From DASQHY01 sp035602605 (lineage in GTDB: Bacteria > Acidobacteriota > Terriglobia > Acidiferrales > UBA7541), in the NCBI GenBank assembly GCA_035602605.1, contig DATNLZ010000024.1, forward strand, positions 1 through 30,884: a DNA stretch of 30,884 bases, given 5' to 3'. This document shows positions 8,919 through 17,634 of this stretch, one piece after another. A program made the position numbers and the translations under genes. Under the pieces are notes generated by a model. That model worked only from the letters and a program-made list of their open reading frames with translations, was not told the DNA's origin and searched no databases. How positions within the stretch are numbered: the stretch's first letter is position 1; each line of letters begins with the position of its first letter.

Positions 8919-9029
8919 GTTGCGTCTTAAACGCTCGTTCATACCTGACGCGTTGCTTGTCGTTGTGCAACTCTCCTGCAACATAGCACCTTAGCGCTAT
9001 GTTCCAGTATACCGCAATGACAAAGCTCA

Positions 9030-10049
9030 CTATTTTGAAGGAGCGACTGGGCCTTCTACTAGGGAAAGCTGCGATTGCGTTTCAACGCGTCCGGTGTAGC
9101 GAAGGCTTGACCCGAGCGAAAGTGAGGTAATGGCTACATCCATTTCTTGACCGCTTGTTTGGGTTACGCTCACCACCTGGCCGTTTTGCAATGAGATATA
9201 CGTGAGGCTTTCCCCTTTGCCATTCACAGCCCCGGCGGTTTGCAAATTCTTTTTACGGAATTCCTCGGGGGTTCTATCTTTATGTTTTTTGCTCTCGCCG
9301 AGTGTAAGCGCTGAAAGGATTACCGCGCACTGCTCGGCTTGCGAAGCCCCCGATTGGTCCGGACTAGGCAGCCTTGCGGCATAGCAAGGTTCGTCCCGCA
9401 AGTACGTAGCTTCCTCATGCCAAACGAATCCCGCGAGAGGAATGGCTCCATTCATCGGCAACTCTACCTCCCATTTCTGGCCTATTCTTATTCCTTTGTC
9501 CGGAAGCGATGCGGCAAATCCGATTTGCGAGATCCATTCGTGCATCGCTTTGATCTGTTCGGGGAAAACCTGCTCAAGCCCGTTTACGTCGGTCACTTTG
9601 CCGTTCGATTCAATCGTGAACTCCACCGATTGCTGTTCGAGCTTTTGAAGCTGCTCACGTAGCGTTTCGACTAGCGGATCCGGCACATCCGCTCGCGTCG
9701 TCACCGCGACCTTGGTGTAAGTCGTTCGCAAACGAACGGTGGGCCGCAGGCTTGCCGCTGCTGGATCTTTGACGCGGAGCACATCCAATCGGATCAGCGC
9801 GCTCAGCGACACGTCTACTTCCTTGAGCGCCTGAGGGTCAGCAATGATCCCTACGGTGCTTCCACCCAGCCGGCTGCGAAAATCTAGTTGGTAATAGAGA
9901 GTTTGTCCGAGCGTGAATTTAGGATATAGCTGTACGGTCTCCGCACGCTCGGTTTGCTTCCCGCCTCGAACACCCGCCCCGCGAGGGGCCTGAGCCTGTG
10001 AGCTATCTAAAAGCGCGATGAAACCGAGGAAAAACAACAGGCGTTTCAT
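9030..10049 (-). CDS. Exported protein of unknown function
   Basis: From the ATG at 10049 this is a 339-residue protein with a clear signal peptide (MKRLLFFLGFIALLDSSQAQA), so it is exported. The mature part looks beta-rich, with repeated segments such as VEFTIESNGKVTDVNGLEQV, SLTYISLQNGQVVSVTQTSG and a strongly conserved-looking KFTLGQTLYYQLDFRS near the N-terminus. I recognise no catalytic motif and no named domain. An upstream in-frame start at 10091 would put 14 residues before the signal peptide and has no ribosome site. It lies between the S9 peptidase and uvrB on the same strand. The function is unknown. Confidence 0.75.
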   Translation of the reverse strand: MKRLLFFLGFIALLDSSQAQAPRGAGVRGGKQTERAETVQLYPKFTLGQTLYYQLDFRSRLGGSTVGIIADPQALKEVDVSLSALIRLDVLRVKDPAAASLRPTVRLRTTYTKVAVTTRADVPDPLVETLREQLQKLEQQSVEFTIESNGKVTDVNGLEQVFPEQIKAMHEWISQIGFAASLPDKGIRIGQKWEVELPMNGAIPLAGFVWHEEATYLRDEPCYAARLPSPDQSGASQAEQCAVILSALTLGESKKHKDRTPEEFRKKNLQTAGAVNGKGESLTYISLQNGQVVSVTQTSGQEMDVAITSLSLGSSLRYTGRVETQSQLSLVEGPVAPSK

Positions 10050-10139
10050 GGAAGGGGTGCCATTCAATTTTAGCGCGCCAAGAACCATCATGAACGATTG
10101 CCGGGGCCACGGCCCATAACTTGTCTTGTCACGCCAATC

Positions 10140-12254
10140 CTAGCGCGGTCCTAGCTTCGCACGCGTCCCTGTCTGGACCTTTAGGTGGCGGTCAAAAAAA
10201 TCCGCCGCAGCGTGATACGCTGCAAGCCAGGAGCGATGCATTAGGAAATCATGTATCTCATCGGGGAAGACTAGTTGCTCGAGTTCAACATTTCGCTTTC
10301 GCAGCCGTGCGATCAAATCGACCGTCTGCGTAAAGTCTACGTTGCGGTCGTCGTCTCCATGAATGAAAAGCACCGGCGACCGCCACTTCTCGACTGAGGT
10401 AATCGGCGAAGATTCCCTCGCCAATTTGAGATCATCCGCCGACAGATTCTTTTGCTGGCGTACGTCGTCGTTCGACCAGTCATGCACGCCATGCAGGTCC
10501 ACCCCCGCAGCAAACATATCCGAATTCCTCGCGAGTCCCATCGCCGTCAGGAAACCGCCGTAGCTGCCGCCCCACAACCCTATACGCGTTGGATCGACAT
10601 CGTTTCGGCCTCGCAAGTACAATCCGGCAGCCACGATATCTTGATATTCCGTGGCGCCGCGACCTGCACGGCCTTTAGCCTCACGAAACGCCCGGCCATA
10701 GGAAATACCGCTGCGGTAATTCACAGCGAGCACGATGTAACCTCGGCTGGCCAAATATTGATTCATGGCGTATGCGTTTGAGTAGTAGTACATGTTGTGC
10801 CAACCGAGCAGCATTTGGCGCATCGGGCCACCGTGCATAAACACCACCGCCGGCAGTTTAACTCCCGGCTTCATTTCCCTCGGCAAAAACAGCTGTCCAT
10901 GGATTGTTAATCCGTCCGCAGCCTGCAACATGACCTGTCGAGGCGCGACAAGTTTGTCTGCGGGGAAATCACCGGGCAGCAATCCCGTCGTGATGACTTG
11001 TCCGTTGCCCTTCAAATGAAATCCCCGCACGGTTGGCATTGCCGGCCGGCGGGCATCAGAAGAAAGATATGCAATTGTCGCGTCGTCCGCGGTTACGACA
11101 GGACTCCATTCAATCCCTTCACCCGCGGTCAACTCCTCAGGCATGCCACCCTTTACGGAAACTTGCCACAAGTGACGCCTGTCTATATCGCCACAGTTTG
11201 CCGAGTACACAACGGTGCTCAGGTCCGGTGTCATCGTTGCGTGTTCGTACTCGCATTCTCCGGGCGTCAGCAATCTTGGCGTGCCACTCGTAGATGGAAT
11301 GACATAGAGGTGCTGCCAGCCATCGTGTTCCGACGCAAACACAATTGACTCGTTAGCAGCCCAACGAATGACACCAGCACCTGCCATCCTCGGAAGCGAG
11401 CCTTCGAATGTTGCCGCGCTTTCCCAGAGTTTTCGCGCATGGCCCGAGGTTGTGTCCGCAACGATAATTTCCCAAGGCTGTGGCCGGTCGGGACCCAGAA
11501 AAAAACCCTCGGGGCTATCCCGCGTTTCCGCCGGGCGTCGGACAAAAGCAATTTGCCGACTGTCAGGCGACCACTTGGGAAACCGATCCTCATCGGTTGA
11601 AGGAGCCACGTACCGCAGCGTTTTGCTCACCGCATCGTAAATGGCGATAAAGCTGTGGTCGCCCCGCTCGGAGACAAAGGCCAGCGCGCTCCCATTGGGT
11701 GACCATTGCGGTTCGGAGTTGCGGCCGCGAGCCATCACATGTTCAGGCTTAGCAACTCCGTCGAGACCCGCCAGCCAGATCTGGCCATCTTTCACATATG
11801 CCACCCCGCTGCCGCGCGGCGAAATTTGCGGCGAATCGCCGGTATCAATTCTTCTGGGCGCACCTCCTCCCCAGCTCACCACCCATATGGCCTGCTCCAC
11901 TCCGGCGGGATTGCTGGTGGGATTGGGCACGAATCCCGCACCGTTCTTATTTCCGCCACGCACATATACAATTGTGTTTGCATCGGGAGAAAAACTGAGC
12001 TCGCCGACTTCCTGTCCATCGTCCTCGTCGTACGTGGTGAGTTGGCGCGGCGTAAATTGCGGGCCTTCGGCGACCCAAATGTTTCGGCGTCCCTGAGCAT
12101 CGAGTGACCATGCGATGCGATTGCCTTTCGGCGCGGCCACTAGATCTGAAGGAAACGGAGCGCTCATCGCTTGCTCGAGAGTAAATGGCCCATCCGCCGC
12201 AAGTGCACTGCTGATGATCACCCACAATCCAATAAACAAAGCGAAACGCCGCAT
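10140..12254 (-). CDS. Secreted S9 family prolyl oligopeptidase / acylaminoacyl-peptidase-like
   Basis: A 704-residue serine peptidase of family S9. It starts with a signal peptide (MRRFALFIGLWVIISSALAA). A seven-bladed TolB/WD40-like beta-propeller follows to about residue 430, with repeated blades such as PQWSPNGSALAFVS and PKWSPDSRQIAFVR. The C-terminal alpha/beta-hydrolase domain carries the triad: Ser564 in GLWGGSYGGF, Asp636 in HGDDDRNVDF and His668 in DEIHDF, with an oxyanion-type HGGP motif before them. Such enzymes degrade oligopeptides in the periplasm or outside the cell. The ATG at 12254 is chosen over 12299 because AAGGAGAG sits about 6 nt upstream and the signal peptide begins there. 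Confidence 0.93.
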   Translation of the reverse strand: MRRFALFIGLWVIISSALAADGPFTLEQAMSAPFPSDLVAAPKGNRIAWSLDAQGRRNIWVAEGPQFTPRQLTTYDEDDGQEVGELSFSPDANTIVYVRGGNKNGAGFVPNPTSNPAGVEQAIWVVSWGGGAPRRIDTGDSPQISPRGSGVAYVKDGQIWLAGLDGVAKPEHVMARGRNSEPQWSPNGSALAFVSERGDHSFIAIYDAVSKTLRYVAPSTDEDRFPKWSPDSRQIAFVRRPAETRDSPEGFFLGPDRPQPWEIIVADTTSGHARKLWESAATFEGSLPRMAGAGVIRWAANESIVFASEHDGWQHLYVIPSTSGTPRLLTPGECEYEHATMTPDLSTVVYSANCGDIDRRHLWQVSVKGGMPEELTAGEGIEWSPVVTADDATIAYLSSDARRPAMPTVRGFHLKGNGQVITTGLLPGDFPADKLVAPRQVMLQAADGLTIHGQLFLPREMKPGVKLPAVVFMHGGPMRQMLLGWHNMYYYSNAYAMNQYLASRGYIVLAVNYRSGISYGRAFREAKGRAGRGATEYQDIVAAGLYLRGRNDVDPTRIGLWGGSYGGFLTAMGLARNSDMFAAGVDLHGVHDWSNDDVRQQKNLSADDLKLARESSPITSVEKWRSPVLFIHGDDDRNVDFTQTVDLIARLRKRNVELEQLVFPDEIHDFLMHRSWLAAYHAAADFFDRHLKVQTGTRAKLGPR

Positions 12255-12303
12255 TGCCACTCTCCTTACCCGTTTCAAGAATAAATCTTTCGCTGCCACA
12301 CGA

Positions 12304-14970
12304 CTAATTACTCGCGGGTTTAGCCTCGACCTTGGGGATGACCCTCTCCAATCGCGGGGCTTCGAGCGTCCCCGTCAGGTGCACCGAGCGCGCCGGCCTC
12401 ATCCCTAATCCGCTCGCCGGCCCCGGTGCCCGCACTTGTAAGTCGAGGGCATGAGAAAAATCAATTGTGCCCTCCGCAAACATATCCGTGGAGCCATCTT
12501 TTAGGCGAAGGTCGGTAATCCGAATCTCCCTGGCATTGATCGCAAACGTCCCTTCGGCCGAGGGCCACTGGGCGGTACCGGTGTGAAATGTTCTTGCTGC
12601 CATCGCGGCTTTCAAATCCAAGCCGCGAACTTGGGTTCCCCATCCAATAAATTCACCGTTGCCTTTTAGCGATTTTGCAAGCTCTTCGCGGTCCATTCCG
12701 CGCGCCGTCAAGTGTATTCTGCCCGAAGCGAATCCACCGAACCGCTCGCGGAGTGTCGTTGTGGCCCCGACCAACGCCGAAAGATTCACGCGCTCGATCG
12801 TCGCGTTCACACGATACTCCGGCAGCGCATTCAAATCCCCCTCGAACGAGCCATGCAACTTGCCTCCATAAAATTCTCCTTCGGCATCTTCGAGGCGTAC
12901 TATCCGGCCATTAATTTTAACGTTACCCTGCAGTTTTCGCACATGCAGCGGGGCGACTTGCAGCTCTTCGAGTGCGATGTGTCCACGGGCCCGAATAGAG
13001 TTGACCGGCTGATCACCCGCGTTTTTATTGGCGCTCATAACGTTGGCTGCGGCTATTCCCGGGAGCAATCGCTCGAGAAATCCTCGAGGCGCCGGCCCCA
13101 ACCAATGAATCAGTTCAACCGCCGAGAGATGGTCCCCGCTCAAGTCAAGATCCCAGGGCGGTGGGGGACGGTCAGCGGCTATCCCCTGCTGTATCAGAGT
13201 ACCGGTCCAATGAGCCCCCAGCCCGCCTGCCGACCTAAGTAACACGTTTCGTTCGCCATCTTTCCATTCCAGCCGCGCGTCTGCAAGCTCCACCGGCATA
13301 TGCAGCCCAGCCATGCGCAACCGTGCATCTTGCAATTCCACCCACCCAATCATCTCTTCCGAGGTCGAGTTACCCATTGCCCGCTCCATCGGAGACTTGC
13401 CATTCGCAATTTTTATAGTTCTGCGAAAATTCAATTTTAATGGCCCTGTTAGTGTCCAATTTTGATTTACCGGCTGGCCGATTGCCCTCATCATGGACAA
13501 CAAATCTTCAGCGCGACGGGTTTCTCCCTCAAGGGCGATAGTGCCTATTTTTTCCGTTTGCGAAACTCTTGCCGATAATTTCAAAAACTCAGCCGAACTC
13601 GCATCAGGCTCTTCGCTCTTTCCAATCGTCGCTCCTCTGACTGCGGCCCCTTGCGAGTTTGCTTTCAAGGCGGGCAGATGGATCAGCAACGGCTCAATCC
13701 GCAACCAGCCATCCTGAAATGTTCCGGCTATTTGTCCTGATGCAATTGGTCCCCGCAATCCCTCCGCACCAAGAGTAGCCCCATTACTTGTGAATTCTGC
13801 GCTATCCAGCTGTGGCGGCCAACCGCTCACTCCAAATTGCCCACGAACGTATCCGTCGAGCGAGGTCTGTTCGGCTACTCCGGGTTGAAAAGCACGATAC
13901 CATCCAAACAGATCCGCAAAAGCAATTCCCCGAGTGTGAAATTCAAATTCGGGCTTGATCTCGGTATGCCAAATGACTTCCCCGCTCCCGCGCAATTGGG
14001 AATGCGGCCCTTCAACCGTTAATGAACCTATCTTCATTCGCGGATCACGCGGATCCCACACCGCGCTTGCTGTTACATTTAAGGTTGGATCGCTCGGACG
14101 TGCCGCCAAATCCCAACGGTGAACGTTCGCGGCCTGTCCATTCAGCGCTAAGATCCACCCAAACGCAGTCGCTGGCTGGCTAAGTACGCTAAGATCCAGC
14201 GTCAATCGCCCACGCACCCCATAATCTTTTCCATCTGCCAGTCGCAGCATATCCGCGATAGAAGCGTCCTCCCATTTGGCGTACAGCTCGGCCGGTTGTA
14301 ACCGCGCCGAAGTTCCTGCGACGCGGCCGAAAACCCTCAAGATCCCGGACTGTTGCAGCGTCACTCCGGCGCGCATCGGGTGCGCTTCCAAATCTAGTCG
14401 CCACCGCCCGGGAGCTTCCTGCTCCACGCTCCCGCTCACATCCACTAGCGCAAATGGACGCTTGTCTGCACCACTCTTGAAGTTAAGTCGTCCACCGTCC
14501 ACTTCAATCTTATATAGACGCCCGGCTGGATCGCGCGACAAACGCGAACCTGGGACCGGGGCGGCTGGCTTGGTGGTCGGCAACCAGTTTTCGATGTTCC
14601 AGCGGCCATCGCTCGTGCGCACCAAATTGAGGCTTGGTCGCGTAAACGAAAGGGTACCAAACTCAAAGTGTCCGAAAAAAAACCGGCCCCAACGCAGCCC
14701 CGCTTTCAACTGTTCGGCACGCAAAAAGTATTCATGGCCAAATCGCAGATCTTCTCCAACGGTAATTTTCTTGGCGTTGAGCCGTAAACCATCGAAGAAA
14801 CTAAAATCGAATCGCCCAACTTCAACAGGTCTACCAAAGGATTCCGCCAGGCGCGCCGTCAAATAGTCATGGGCTCGCTGCCCGCGTAGTGAAATAGAGA
14901 TACCCGCATTGCATGCGGCCGCGAGCAGTAAAACCGTAACGGACCGACGAACCCAGATTTGCAGTCTCAT
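12304..14970 (-). CDS. AsmA/TamB-like inner-membrane-anchored periplasmic protein
   Basis: An 888-residue protein with one N-terminal membrane helix (RRSVTVLLLAAACNAGISIS) and a long periplasmic beta-rich body. The opening pattern (LTARLAESFGRPVEVGRFDFSFFDGLRLNAKKI, key residues GRPVEVG, and later FGTLSFTRPSLNLVR, DGRWNIENWL) is that of AsmA-type repeats. The C-terminal part (RFGGFASGRIHLTARG, GTQVRGLDLKAAMA, FAINAREIRITDLRL) matches the AsmA C-terminal region. AsmA/TamB-family proteins bridge the periplasm and are linked to lipid transport and outer-membrane assembly, which is the likely role. ATG 14970 is used because the membrane helix follows it; a TTG at 15075 opens the same frame but adds 35 residues with no family character. 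There is no strong ribosome site. Confidence 0.82.
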   Translation of the reverse strand: MRLQIWVRRSVTVLLLAAACNAGISISLRGQRAHDYLTARLAESFGRPVEVGRFDFSFFDGLRLNAKKITVGEDLRFGHEYFLRAEQLKAGLRWGRFFFGHFEFGTLSFTRPSLNLVRTSDGRWNIENWLPTTKPAAPVPGSRLSRDPAGRLYKIEVDGGRLNFKSGADKRPFALVDVSGSVEQEAPGRWRLDLEAHPMRAGVTLQQSGILRVFGRVAGTSARLQPAELYAKWEDASIADMLRLADGKDYGVRGRLTLDLSVLSQPATAFGWILALNGQAANVHRWDLAARPSDPTLNVTASAVWDPRDPRMKIGSLTVEGPHSQLRGSGEVIWHTEIKPEFEFHTRGIAFADLFGWYRAFQPGVAEQTSLDGYVRGQFGVSGWPPQLDSAEFTSNGATLGAEGLRGPIASGQIAGTFQDGWLRIEPLLIHLPALKANSQGAAVRGATIGKSEEPDASSAEFLKLSARVSQTEKIGTIALEGETRRAEDLLSMMRAIGQPVNQNWTLTGPLKLNFRRTIKIANGKSPMERAMGNSTSEEMIGWVELQDARLRMAGLHMPVELADARLEWKDGERNVLLRSAGGLGAHWTGTLIQQGIAADRPPPPWDLDLSGDHLSAVELIHWLGPAPRGFLERLLPGIAAANVMSANKNAGDQPVNSIRARGHIALEELQVAPLHVRKLQGNVKINGRIVRLEDAEGEFYGGKLHGSFEGDLNALPEYRVNATIERVNLSALVGATTTLRERFGGFASGRIHLTARGMDREELAKSLKGNGEFIGWGTQVRGLDLKAAMAARTFHTGTAQWPSAEGTFAINAREIRITDLRLKDGSTDMFAEGTIDFSHALDLQVRAPGPASGLGMRPARSVHLTGTLEAPRLERVIPKVEAKPASN

Positions 14971-15088
14971 GACGTGCAGGAAGTTTGGCAGACAGGGAGA
15001 CGGAAGGAAAGATCCAGATGCAGGATAGGGCTGTGGGCGCACCAATTCTGCTGTCGAATGATTAGCGAATTCCAAGGAAAGATCGTGA

Positions 15089-15880
15089 CTAGTGAACTCC
15101 GTGAAGCATGCGACCCCATCGTGTGCGGACCGGGAGATGGATGAGGGTGTCCGCTACACTCACCAGCCGTCCGACGAAGCTTCGATCGGTGTAATCCGAC
15201 GTAGTCGCGTCCACTGACCAGTAAATCAGAATCGGTCGCCCCATAATCGCGTCGCGATCCACAAAACCCCAGTAGCGGCTATCCCAACTATGATCGCGAT
15301 TGTCGCCCATCGCAAAATATCTTCCCGACGGCACAACCAGCTCTTCGCCACTTATGTAGTTTCGAATTTCGTGTCCCCATTCGGCCTGCAAATTGCTTGG
15401 GAGGAGATGCTTGCTTGGCGGCGGGAAATTGTCCCCGAATGCATCATATGGCGCGCCCGCATCGTGGACGATGTAGGGTTCGTTCAACTTGACTCCGTTT
15501 CTGTACACCTGCTGATCGACAATTTTAATTTTATCGCCCGGAATTCCGATAACGCGCTTAACGTAGTGCGGATGATCCTGATAGGGAAACTTGAACACGA
15601 TGACGTCTCCGCGCTCGATCGGCCGGTAGGGCAGGATTTTTTCATACCACGCACCCCGTCCGCCAAAGATGAATTTGTTAACGAGCAAATGGTCGCCCAC
15701 AAGCAGTGTTTGTTCCATGGACTGCGACGGAATCTTAAACGCTTGCACGATGAAGCTTGTGCCAAAAAGCGCCAGAATTACCGTCACCAGCAGCGATTCG
15801 ACATATTCTTGCAGCGTGGTCTTTTCGCGTGCTTCCTTTCCTTCGGCCGCCACTTCGGAAACTTGTACCGCGTCTGCCAT
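15089..15880 (-). CDS. lepB: Type I signal peptidase
   Basis: This membrane serine peptidase removes signal peptides from exported proteins at the outer face of the inner membrane, using a Ser/Lys dyad. From ATG 15880 the 263-residue protein has a hydrophobic anchor at about 29-48, the nucleophile Ser54 in IPSQSMEQTL, the general base Lys108 in YVKRVIGIPGD, and box E GDNRDHSWDSRYWG. The ATG has GAGAGGG about 4 nt upstream. An alternative GTG at 15892 overlaps the stop of rnc by four bases (GTGA). Either way lepB is translated directly after rnc. The order rnc then lepB is reversed relative to the enterobacterial lepB-rnc-era operon. Confidence 0.95.
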   Translation of the reverse strand: MADAVQVSEVAAEGKEAREKTTLQEYVESLLVTVILALFGTSFIVQAFKIPSQSMEQTLLVGDHLLVNKFIFGGRGAWYEKILPYRPIERGDVIVFKFPYQDHPHYVKRVIGIPGDKIKIVDQQVYRNGVKLNEPYIVHDAGAPYDAFGDNFPPPSKHLLPSNLQAEWGHEIRNYISGEELVVPSGRYFAMGDNRDHSWDSRYWGFVDRDAIMGRPILIYWSVDATTSDYTDRSFVGRLVSVADTLIHLPVRTRWGRMLHGVH

Positions 15881-15888
15881 TTTCCCTC

Positions 15889-16635
15889 TCACCCGTCTTG
15901 ATCGGCGTGCGAAAGCCTTTCCATCGCTTGCCGCGCTGCCGACTGTTCAGCCTCTTTTTTGCTCGTTCCCTCTGCCCTTCCCACTGGCTGCCCATCAATC
16001 CACACTTCAATCACAAACCTCCGTTGGTGACCCGGACCGCTTTCGCTCGCCACTCGGTAGGTCGCCGGGGCCCGTCCATGCGCTTGCAAAAATTCTTGCA
16101 AGCCGGACTTATGATCAGGTTGACGCAAGCGCTCCGCGCCTTGTGCGAGAGCCGGATCCAATAAGGCACGGCACAGAAACTGACGGGTCACGTCCAATCC
16201 CGCGTCTAGAAAGAGTGCGGCTACAATGGACTCGAACGCATCAGCCAGTGCCGCGGATTTCTCTCGTCCGTGCGTCTCCTCTTCACCGCGGCCTAGCCTG
16301 AGGTACTCTCCGAGATTTAGGCGCCGGGCAGCAGCTTGCAGAGAGCTTTGTCGCACCAGTTGAGCGCGGCTTTTTGAGAGTTGACCTTCGCTCCACTCCG
16401 GAAATCGCTCGACCAAATATTGGCTCGCGATCAACCCCAACACGGCATCGCCTAGGAATTCCAGCTGCTGATTGTCTCTCCGATCTTCATTCGCTTCCAA
16501 TTCCGGTAGGATCGAGCTATGCGTGAGTGCGTGTTGCAACAGCTCGCGCTTCTGAAATCGATGACCCAGTTCGACCTCCAAATCCTCGTGCGCACGCACC
16601 CCGGCCGCCTCACGCGAGACGTTATTTCGGCGCAC
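15889..16635 (-). CDS. rnc: Ribonuclease III
   Basis: Endoribonuclease that cuts double-stranded RNA in rRNA and mRNA processing. The nuclease domain carries the signature NQQLEFLGDAVLG (residues 55-67) and the second acidic pair in ADAFESIVAALFLDAG. The double-stranded-RNA-binding domain follows (HKSGLQEFLQAHGRAPATY, then GTSKKEAEQSAARQAM). The first Glu of the usual NE-x-LEFLGD signature (E38 of E. coli) is Gln56; the essential Asp63 and the later Glu are kept. The listed GTG start overlaps the upstream TPR gene by 14 nt. A GTG at 16599 preceded by GAGG would give a 236-residue protein without overlap and is a real alternative. Its stop overlaps the lepB region. Confidence 0.94.
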   Translation of the reverse strand: MRRNNVSREAAGVRAHEDLEVELGHRFQKRELLQHALTHSSILPELEANEDRRDNQQLEFLGDAVLGLIASQYLVERFPEWSEGQLSKSRAQLVRQSSLQAAARRLNLGEYLRLGRGEEETHGREKSAALADAFESIVAALFLDAGLDVTRQFLCRALLDPALAQGAERLRQPDHKSGLQEFLQAHGRAPATYRVASESGPGHQRRFVIEVWIDGQPVGRAEGTSKKEAEQSAARQAMERLSHADQDG

Positions 16636-17533
16636 TGAGTTGCGTCGCGGCTAGTTTTTTCGCTCGTGCGATTCCGTCTTTGCAGCCCGCTTGCAGCGGC
16701 CCCTCGATTTCGTTGCATTTGGTAAACGCCGCCACGGCCCCGTCAAAGTGCGAGGTCTTTTCCAGCGCCATTCCCAGCAGATAATAATTCACCGGATCCG
16801 GATCCGGGATGAGTTTGGTTGACTCCTCCAGCTCCGGTATGGCCTCTGCGAATTTCCCGCGCCGAAAATAAACCAACCCAAGGCCGCTGTGGGCCATTGC
16901 CAAACGCTGCTTATTGGCCATGGCGAAATCCTCATCAGTCAGCCCCTCGGGCTTGACGAGTGTCGGTGTCAGTTCGATTACGCGCTTTGAATATTTCTCC
17001 GCTTTATCAAGCTGTTGCGGGCCATCCGGACCGCTCGGGTTGGCGCGCGGGATTGTTTGGCCCAGCAGAGCCAGCACCAGTACGTCGCCGGGATTCGTTT
17101 GCAGCGCTTTTTCTCCGATCTCCAGCATTTTCGGTGTTTGTCCCACAATCAGATAGTTTAGGGTCATCGCTGAATACACCGACGGCAGGTATCTGCTCTG
17201 CGGATATTTCTTGACGAAATCTTCCGCGAGTTGAACCCGGCGCGAAACGTCCGAGGGGTCATTACTTTTCTTTTCCATTACAGCCTTGTACGCTGCGTCT
17301 TCCTCCGCCGTCGCCGCAGGGACTGCGGGTTTCGCATTCGGATCATCGGGCGCCAACGTGCCAGCCGGCTGCCCGGGTTTGTTTGGATTCGTTGGTGGTT
17401 GCTGTTGCTGCGGTTTGGATGGAGGAGGCTGCTGCCCGTTGTTCCCCTGTGCCCAAGCTAGAGAAAGGCTTAAAAGTATGACTGCGAGTGCTATCACGCT
17501 TAGTGCTAGCAGTTTTCTTTGGTTCGATCGCAT
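16622..17533 (-). CDS. Exported TPR-repeat protein
   Basis: From ATG 17533 a 303-residue protein with a signal peptide (LLALSVIALAVILLSLSLAWAQ). A Pro/Gln-rich linker (QQPPPSKPQQQQPPTNPNKP) follows, then tetratricopeptide-type helices: PQSRYLPSVYSAMTLNYL, then MAHSGLGLVYFRRGKFAEAI, then YYLLGMALEKTSHFDGAVAA. TPRs mediate protein contacts; no enzyme motif is seen. AAGGAGAT lies 8 nt before this ATG; an in-frame ATG at 17584 also exists but precedes the signal sequence by 17 residues. It is the gene just upstream of rnc, and its 3' end overlaps the longest rnc frame. The partner and exact role are unknown. Confidence 0.82.
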   Translation of the reverse strand: MRSNQRKLLALSVIALAVILLSLSLAWAQGNNGQQPPPSKPQQQQPPTNPNKPGQPAGTLAPDDPNAKPAVPAATAEEDAAYKAVMEKKSNDPSDVSRRVQLAEDFVKKYPQSRYLPSVYSAMTLNYLIVGQTPKMLEIGEKALQTNPGDVLVLALLGQTIPRANPSGPDGPQQLDKAEKYSKRVIELTPTLVKPEGLTDEDFAMANKQRLAMAHSGLGLVYFRRGKFAEAIPELEESTKLIPDPDPVNYYLLGMALEKTSHFDGAVAAFTKCNEIEGPLQAGCKDGIARAKKLAATQLSAPK

Positions 17534-17634
17534 CAGTCTTATCTCCTTGGTCTCCCCGAATTTCATCATGTTCTCTTGATTCATTGGTCATGCTTCCCTT
17601 CGGCTCTAGCGTCGGTGCATCTCCACAAACGTTT

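Noticed and set aside
15290..15901. A 203-codon plus-strand frame opposite lepB
   Set aside because: It is a shadow of lepB, which has all signal peptidase motifs on the other strand.
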